Source of the DNA: Erythrobacter donghaensis
GTDB lineage: Bacteria > Pseudomonadota > Alphaproteobacteria > Sphingomonadales > Sphingomonadaceae
DNA length: 10,177 bases
NCBI RefSeq assembly: GCF_001557325.1
Contig: NZ_LSJS01000305.1
Coordinates: 1 to 10,177, forward strand
Direction of reading: 5' to 3'
Position numbers and translations under genes: made by a program. The notes beneath the pieces are model-generated. The model had not been told where the DNA came from. It saw nothing but the letters and a program-made list of their open reading frames with translations, and made no database searches. Positions 7,335-10,177 of this stretch are shown here, one piece after another; position 1 is the stretch's first letter; every line of letters starts with the position of its first letter.

Positions 7335-7336
7335 CC

Positions 7337-7777
7337 TCAACCGTGGGCGTGGAACACCGCGACCCCGGCGTGCAGGATCAGCGCCATCAGCGCGAGGCTC
7401 GACAGCGCGAACAGCGCGAAGCGCAGCGCGACGCGGTTGACGGTCGCCTGCACGAGCGAGTGCAGCACCCTTAAGATCACATAGGCCCATGCGAGGACGG
7501 TGTTCAATCCGTCGCCCTGACCTATGATCGCAAGCACGATCGCGACTGCATAGAAGAGCGTAGGAGCTTCATGCAAGTGATTGTAATTGTCGGCTTTCCA
7601 GCTCACCGTATCGGGCAGCTGCGCCCGCAGGCTCGCCCCCGTCGAGCCGACCATCCCCTTGGCGTCCAGCCCCGCCTTGAGCATCGCCGGGATGCGGGTC
7701 GCGTACATCCACACCCACATCACCATCGTCCACGCCAGCAGCGCGACCACCGGCTGAAGAATGTCCATTCCGATCAT
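7337..7777 (-). CDS. MAPEG-family membrane protein (second gene of a pair)
   Basis: Integral membrane protein of 146 aa in the MAPEG family (membrane-associated proteins in eicosanoid and glutathione metabolism). Eukaryotic and some bacterial members are glutathione transferases or peroxidases; for this type of bacterial member the reaction is not established. Four hydrophobic segments can be seen, roughly 8-27, 72-90, 92-110 and 118-140. The family's polar motifs are NYNHLHEAPTLFY (64-76) and RVLHSLVQATVNRV (103-116), placed between and within the helices where glutathione binds in known members. The start has GAGGAG 6 nt upstream. That site overlaps the stop codon of the preceding paralogue, leaving only 10 nt between the genes, so the two are probably translationally coupled. 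Confidence 0.88.
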   Translation of the reverse strand: MIGMDILQPVVALLAWTMVMWVWMYATRIPAMLKAGLDAKGMVGSTGASLRAQLPDTVSWKADNYNHLHEAPTLFYAVAIVLAIIGQGDGLNTVLAWAYVILRVLHSLVQATVNRVALRFALFALSSLALMALILHAGVAVFHAHG

Positions 7778-7783
7778 CGTCGT

Positions 7784-7789
7784 CTCCTC
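7784..7789 (-). promoter_or_regulatory. Ribosome binding site overlapping the upstream MAPEG stop codon
   Basis: The minus strand reads TGAGGAG: the TGA (7790-7788) ends the first MAPEG gene and GAGGAG (7789-7784) serves the second, whose ATG begins at 7777. Ribosomes finishing the first gene would sit on this site. Confidence 0.7.
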
Positions 7790-8237
7790 AGGCAGGCAGG
7801 GCGGAAGGGTCGGCGAGCAGCGTCACCGCGCAGGCGCGCAGCGCGAGCGCGACCAGCACGAGCGTGGCGGTGATGAATATCAGGAACCGCACCGGCACCC
7901 TGTTGACCGTCGCCTGCCAGATCGAGTGGACGATCCGCAGACCCACATAGGCCCATGCCAGCGCCACATCGACCGCGCCCGCACCCATGATCGCCAGGAT
8001 CACCACCGCGGGGTAGAACACCGTCGGCTGCTCCACGAGGTGCGAATAGTTGTGCGAGGGCCAGTTGATCTTCGGATCGATCACGCCTTCGAGATCCTGC
8101 CCGCGCCCGCCCGGCCGCGCGCCGAGATCGATCCCCGCCTTCTTCAGCGCCGGCAGGCGCACCCCCGCGGTCCAGAACAGCATGACGAGCGTCCACACCA
8201 CCAGCACGGCGGCGGGCGCGAGCATTTGCGCTTGCAT
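7788..8237 (-). CDS. MAPEG-family membrane protein (first gene of a pair)
   Basis: A 149-aa paralogue of its downstream neighbour with the same layout: four hydrophobic segments (about 6-24, 70-86, 90-108, 116-136) and the motifs NYSHLVEQPTVFY (63-75) and RIVHSIWQATVNRV (101-114). It differs in the loop after the first helix, which is longer and Gly/Arg-rich (38-52), and in the start of its second motif. The two could form mixed trimers, or handle different lipophilic substrates; that is inference. The start at ATG 8237 is supported by AAGGGG at 8246-8251, 8 nt upstream. An upstream in-frame ATG at 8306 would add 23 polar residues before the first helix and would overlap the promoter region shared with csaA, so I reject it. 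Confidence 0.88.
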   Translation of the reverse strand: MQAQMLAPAAVLVVWTLVMLFWTAGVRLPALKKAGIDLGARPGGRGQDLEGVIDPKINWPSHNYSHLVEQPTVFYPAVVILAIMGAGAVDVALAWAYVGLRIVHSIWQATVNRVPVRFLIFITATLVLVALALRACAVTLLADPSALPA

Positions 8238-8329
8238 CGATTGATCCCCTTCGAGCCTTTCTTTGCCGTACAGACTGCGAGGGCGCGAATGGATTGTCAA
8301 ACGCAACCGATCCGCTAGCCTCCCGCGCC
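8238..8329. promoter_or_regulatory. Divergent promoter region, MAPEG pair / csaA
   Basis: This 92-bp region serves both directions. On the minus strand a perfect TTGACA (8295-8300) lies about 58 bp ahead of the MAPEG start and is a good -35 candidate; the -10 is unclear (CAGTCT at 17-bp spacing). On the plus strand TTGTCAA (8294-8300) overlaps it and stands 13 nt before GCTAGC, so the two promoters would share the same -35 bases and polymerases could exclude one another. Confidence 0.4.
8314..8319 (+). promoter_or_regulatory. Putative -10 box of csaA (leaderless-type)
   Basis: GCTAGC ends exactly 10 nt before the ATG at 8330, as at mcd. With TTGTCAA at 8294-8300 the 13-nt spacing fits the alphaproteobacterial pattern TTGACGS-N10-14-GCTANAWC, although only the GCTA core of the -10 matches well. 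No Shine-Dalgarno sequence is present. Confidence 0.42.
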
Positions 8330-8701
8330 ATGCACCTTGTCCACGATCCCGCCGCCCCGCCTGCCGAGGCGATCGCCTTCGACGATTTCCTCAAGATCGA
8401 CATCCGCGCCGGCCGGATCATCCGCGCCGAGCCGTTCCCCGAGGCGAGAAAGCCTTCGCTGAAGCTCACCATCGATTTCGGCGAGGGCGTCGGCGTGAAG
8501 CGCTCGTCGGCGCAGATCGCCGAGCTCTACGCGGCCGAGGCGCTCGAGGGACGGATGGTCGCCGCCGTGGTCAACTTCCCGCCGCGCCAGATCGGCAGGT
8601 TCATGTCCGAAGTGCTGACACTCGGCTTCCCCGACGCCGAGGGCCGGGTGGTGCTGTTCGCCCCCGACAGCGACGTGCCGCCCGGCGCGCGGCTGTTCTG
8701 A
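8330..8701 (+). CDS. csaA: CsaA-like tRNA-binding protein
   Basis: Small soluble protein with one OB-fold tRNA-binding domain, like the C-terminal domain of methionyl-tRNA synthetase and the stand-alone proteins CsaA and YgjH. CsaA has been described as an export-related chaperone and as a dimeric tRNA binder; its cellular role is not settled. The domain begins near residue 17 with FDDFLKIDIRAGRI and continues with EPFPEARKPSLKLTIDFG (35-51), KRSSAQI (57-63), VVNFPPRQIG (80-89) and SEVLTLG (93-99), which match the CsaA type closely. At 123 aa it is slightly longer than the usual about 110, with an extra N-terminal stretch. The ATG at 8330 is chosen over TTG 8294 because the latter lies in the putative -35 and would add non-family residues. 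It is divergent from the MAPEG pair and convergent, with a 4-nt gap, on the efflux lipoprotein gene. Confidence 0.9.
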   Translation: MHLVHDPAAPPAEAIAFDDFLKIDIRAGRIIRAEPFPEARKPSLKLTIDFGEGVGVKRSSAQIAELYAAEALEGRMVAAVVNFPPRQIGRFMSEVLTLGFPDAEGRVVLFAPDSDVPPGARLF

Positions 8702-8705
8702 GCGA

Positions 8706-10142
8706 TCAACCCTCGGGTGCTGCGGCAGGGCTTTCCCACCCGCCGCCGAGCGCGCGGAACACGCTCACCTGCGCGGCGGCGCGGGCCCCGGCGGCCTCGG
8801 CGAAGGCGGCCTCGGCGGCGCGCCATTGGCGCTGGACCTCGATCAGCCGCAGCGCATCGTCGGCCCCGGCCTTGTAGCGCAGTTCGGTGAGCCGCGCGGT
8901 CTCACGCGCAGCATCGACCGCCTCGCCGAGCCGCGCCTCGGCCGCGAGCGCGCCGGACAGGCGCGCGAGCGCCTGCTCGGTCTCCTGCAGCGCGCCGAGC
9001 ACCGCCGCATCGAAGCGCGCGAGCGAGGCCTCGGTGTCCGCTCTCGCGGCGCGCACCTGCGCGCGCGCCGCGCCGTTGAAGGGGAAGTTCCAGCTGATCA
9101 GCGGGCCGAAGGAGAAGCCGAAGCTGGACGAGGAGCCGAGATCGCCGGGCCGCGCCGCGCCCAGCGAGGGGGTGCCGAGCAGACTGATGCGGGGGTAGAG
9201 CGCCGCCACCGCCACGCCCACGCGCTCGGTGTCGCGCGCGAGGCTCCGTTCGGCGACGCGGATGTCGGGACGCCGGGCGAGCAGCGCCTGCCCGTCACCC
9301 ACCGGCAGCGGCGCGGCAAGCCCGGGCACGGCGGCGCAGGCCGCGGCGGCCTGCGAGACGTCCTCGGGTGCATCGCCGGTCAGGAAGGCGAGCGCGTAGA
9401 GCGCGGCGCGGCGCTCGGCGACGAGCTGCGGCAGCGCCGCCTCGGCCTGCGCGAGGACGGTGCGCGCGGCGGCGACATCGCGCGCGTCGGCAGCGCCCGC
9501 GCGCCGCGTCGCATCGACCAGCGCTAGCGAGCGCCGGGCGAGCGCGATGGTCTCCTCGGCGGTCTTCACCCGCACCGCGAGCGCGCAGCCTTCGGTGTAG
9601 GTGCGCGCGGTCTCGGCGGCGACCGCGACCCGCGCGGCATCGACCTGCGCCTGCGCGGCCTCGGCATCGGCGACCGCTGCGCGCACCGCACGGCTCACCC
9701 CGCCGAACAGGTCGATCTCGTAGCTCGCGTCGATCCCGGTGGTGTAGAAATCGGTGGTGACGACCGGGACGTTTCCGACCGCGTTGAACACCTGCCCGCC
9801 GAAGCGCTGACGCACATACTGGGCGTTCAGGGTGGTCGAGGGCAGCTGCCCTGCGCGGGCCTCCGACAGGAGCGCACGGGCGCGCTGAAGGTTGGCGGCG
9901 GCGACCCGCAGGTCGGTGTTGCGCTCCAGCGCGCGGGTGACGAGGCCGTCGAGCACCGGGTCGCCGAACAAGCGCCACCATTGCGGCGGGAGCGGGGTGG
10001 GGGTGGTGGTCGCGGCATCGGCCTCGATCAGGCGCGGCGCCGCGCCGCCGGGGGCGGGGGGCTCGGCGTAGTCGGGGCCGACCATGCAGGCGGAGAGGCT
10101 CAGCGCCGCGGAGAGCGGGAGGAGGGCGCGCGCGGGGCTCAT
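8706..10142 (-). CDS. Outer-membrane efflux lipoprotein (NodT/OprM family)
   Basis: Outer-membrane channel of a tripartite efflux pump (TolC-type trimer), which takes substrates from an inner-membrane transporter through a periplasmic adaptor. The 478-aa product is of normal length. It opens with a lipoprotein signal peptide and lipobox LSAC (Cys19), followed by MVGPDY, typical of NodT members. The entry motif QWWRLFGDPVLDGLV (from about 54) starts the first of two outer-membrane efflux repeats, each of long Ala/Arg-rich helices plus beta strands; the strands show in YEIDLFGG (about 141-148) and SWNFPFNGA. RRPDIR is also typical of the family. Residue 20 is not Asp, consistent with transport to the outer membrane. 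The ATG overlaps the stop of the upstream gene (ATGA), with GGAG 8 nt upstream, so it is the last gene of an operon entering from the right. The substrate cannot be inferred. Confidence 0.93.
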   Translation of the reverse strand: MSPARALLPLSAALSLSACMVGPDYAEPPAPGGAAPRLIEADAATTTPTPLPPQWWRLFGDPVLDGLVTRALERNTDLRVAAANLQRARALLSEARAGQLPSTTLNAQYVRQRFGGQVFNAVGNVPVVTTDFYTTGIDASYEIDLFGGVSRAVRAAVADAEAAQAQVDAARVAVAAETARTYTEGCALAVRVKTAEETIALARRSLALVDATRRAGAADARDVAAARTVLAQAEAALPQLVAERRAALYALAFLTGDAPEDVSQAAAACAAVPGLAAPLPVGDGQALLARRPDIRVAERSLARDTERVGVAVAALYPRISLLGTPSLGAARPGDLGSSSSFGFSFGPLISWNFPFNGAARAQVRAARADTEASLARFDAAVLGALQETEQALARLSGALAAEARLGEAVDAARETARLTELRYKAGADDALRLIEVQRQWRAAEAAFAEAAGARAAAQVSVFRALGGGWESPAAAPEG

Positions 10143-10177
10143 GCGCCGGGCTCCGGTTGCGGCGCGGCGGCGGGCGC
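10139..10177 (-). CDS. 3' end of an upstream gene, probably an efflux-pump component (partial)
   Basis: Only the last 12 codons are present, encoding APAAAPQPEPGA and then TGA at 10139-10141, which overlaps the next gene's ATG. A Pro/Ala tail and direct coupling to an outer-membrane factor suggest an RND permease or a periplasmic adaptor (HlyD/AcrA type), the usual partners. The tail itself is too low in complexity to decide, and the frame could not be verified beyond the window. Confidence 0.5.
   Translation of the reverse strand, partial: APAAAPQPEPGA

Noticed and set aside
9368..9760. Arg-rich open frames antisense to the efflux gene
   Set aside because: They are low-complexity products of high GC content with no recognisable domain or ribosome site.

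Overview
The window looks like chromosomal DNA from a GC-rich alphaproteobacterium. The best guess is the Sphingomonadales, probably Erythrobacteraceae (Erythrobacter/Porphyrobacter type). This rests on the style of the TonB-dependent receptor, on single-domain regulator and MAPEG genes of sphingomonad type, and on GCTA-type -10 boxes; it is an inference from protein resemblance, not a measured placement. The window is densely coding. There are nine genes with reliable calls, plus the last 12 codons of a tenth at the right edge. I see no tRNA, rRNA, CRISPR array, transposase gene or phage gene.

Left part (1-3134). A large TonB-dependent outer-membrane receptor runs leftwards from 2761. It stops at base 5 without the last part of its beta-barrel. 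Its final 13 codons do not look like receptor sequence and are less GC-rich, so an insertion, rearrangement or assembly join near base 40-50 may have cut it. A 373-bp divergent intergenic region separates it from the next gene.

Middle (3135-7311). An acyl-CoA dehydrogenase with a long N-terminal extension is recognisable as (2S)-methylsuccinyl-CoA dehydrogenase (mcd) of the ethylmalonyl-CoA pathway for acetyl-CoA assimilation. It converges, with a 2-nt gap, on an orphan single-domain response regulator. Divergent from that regulator is a tyrosine/lipid-type phosphatase with the signature HCFAGKDRTG, followed 60 nt later on the same strand by thioredoxin reductase (trxB).

Right part (7312-10177). 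Two tandem MAPEG-family membrane proteins form a leftward, probably translationally coupled pair. Divergent from them is a CsaA-like tRNA-binding protein, which converges with a 4-nt gap on a NodT/OprM-type outer-membrane efflux lipoprotein. The start of that lipoprotein overlaps, by ATGA, the stop of an upstream gene cut by the window edge, probably the inner-membrane part of the same efflux system.

Taken together this is mostly ordinary housekeeping and accessory metabolism. The points most worth a second look are the truncated receptor with its odd left end, an ethylmalonyl-CoA pathway gene standing apart from its pathway partners, and the identical GCTAGC-N10-ATG arrangement ahead of the two genes that lack a Shine-Dalgarno sequence, which suggests leaderless transcripts. 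I did not find convincing evidence for a wholly new system.
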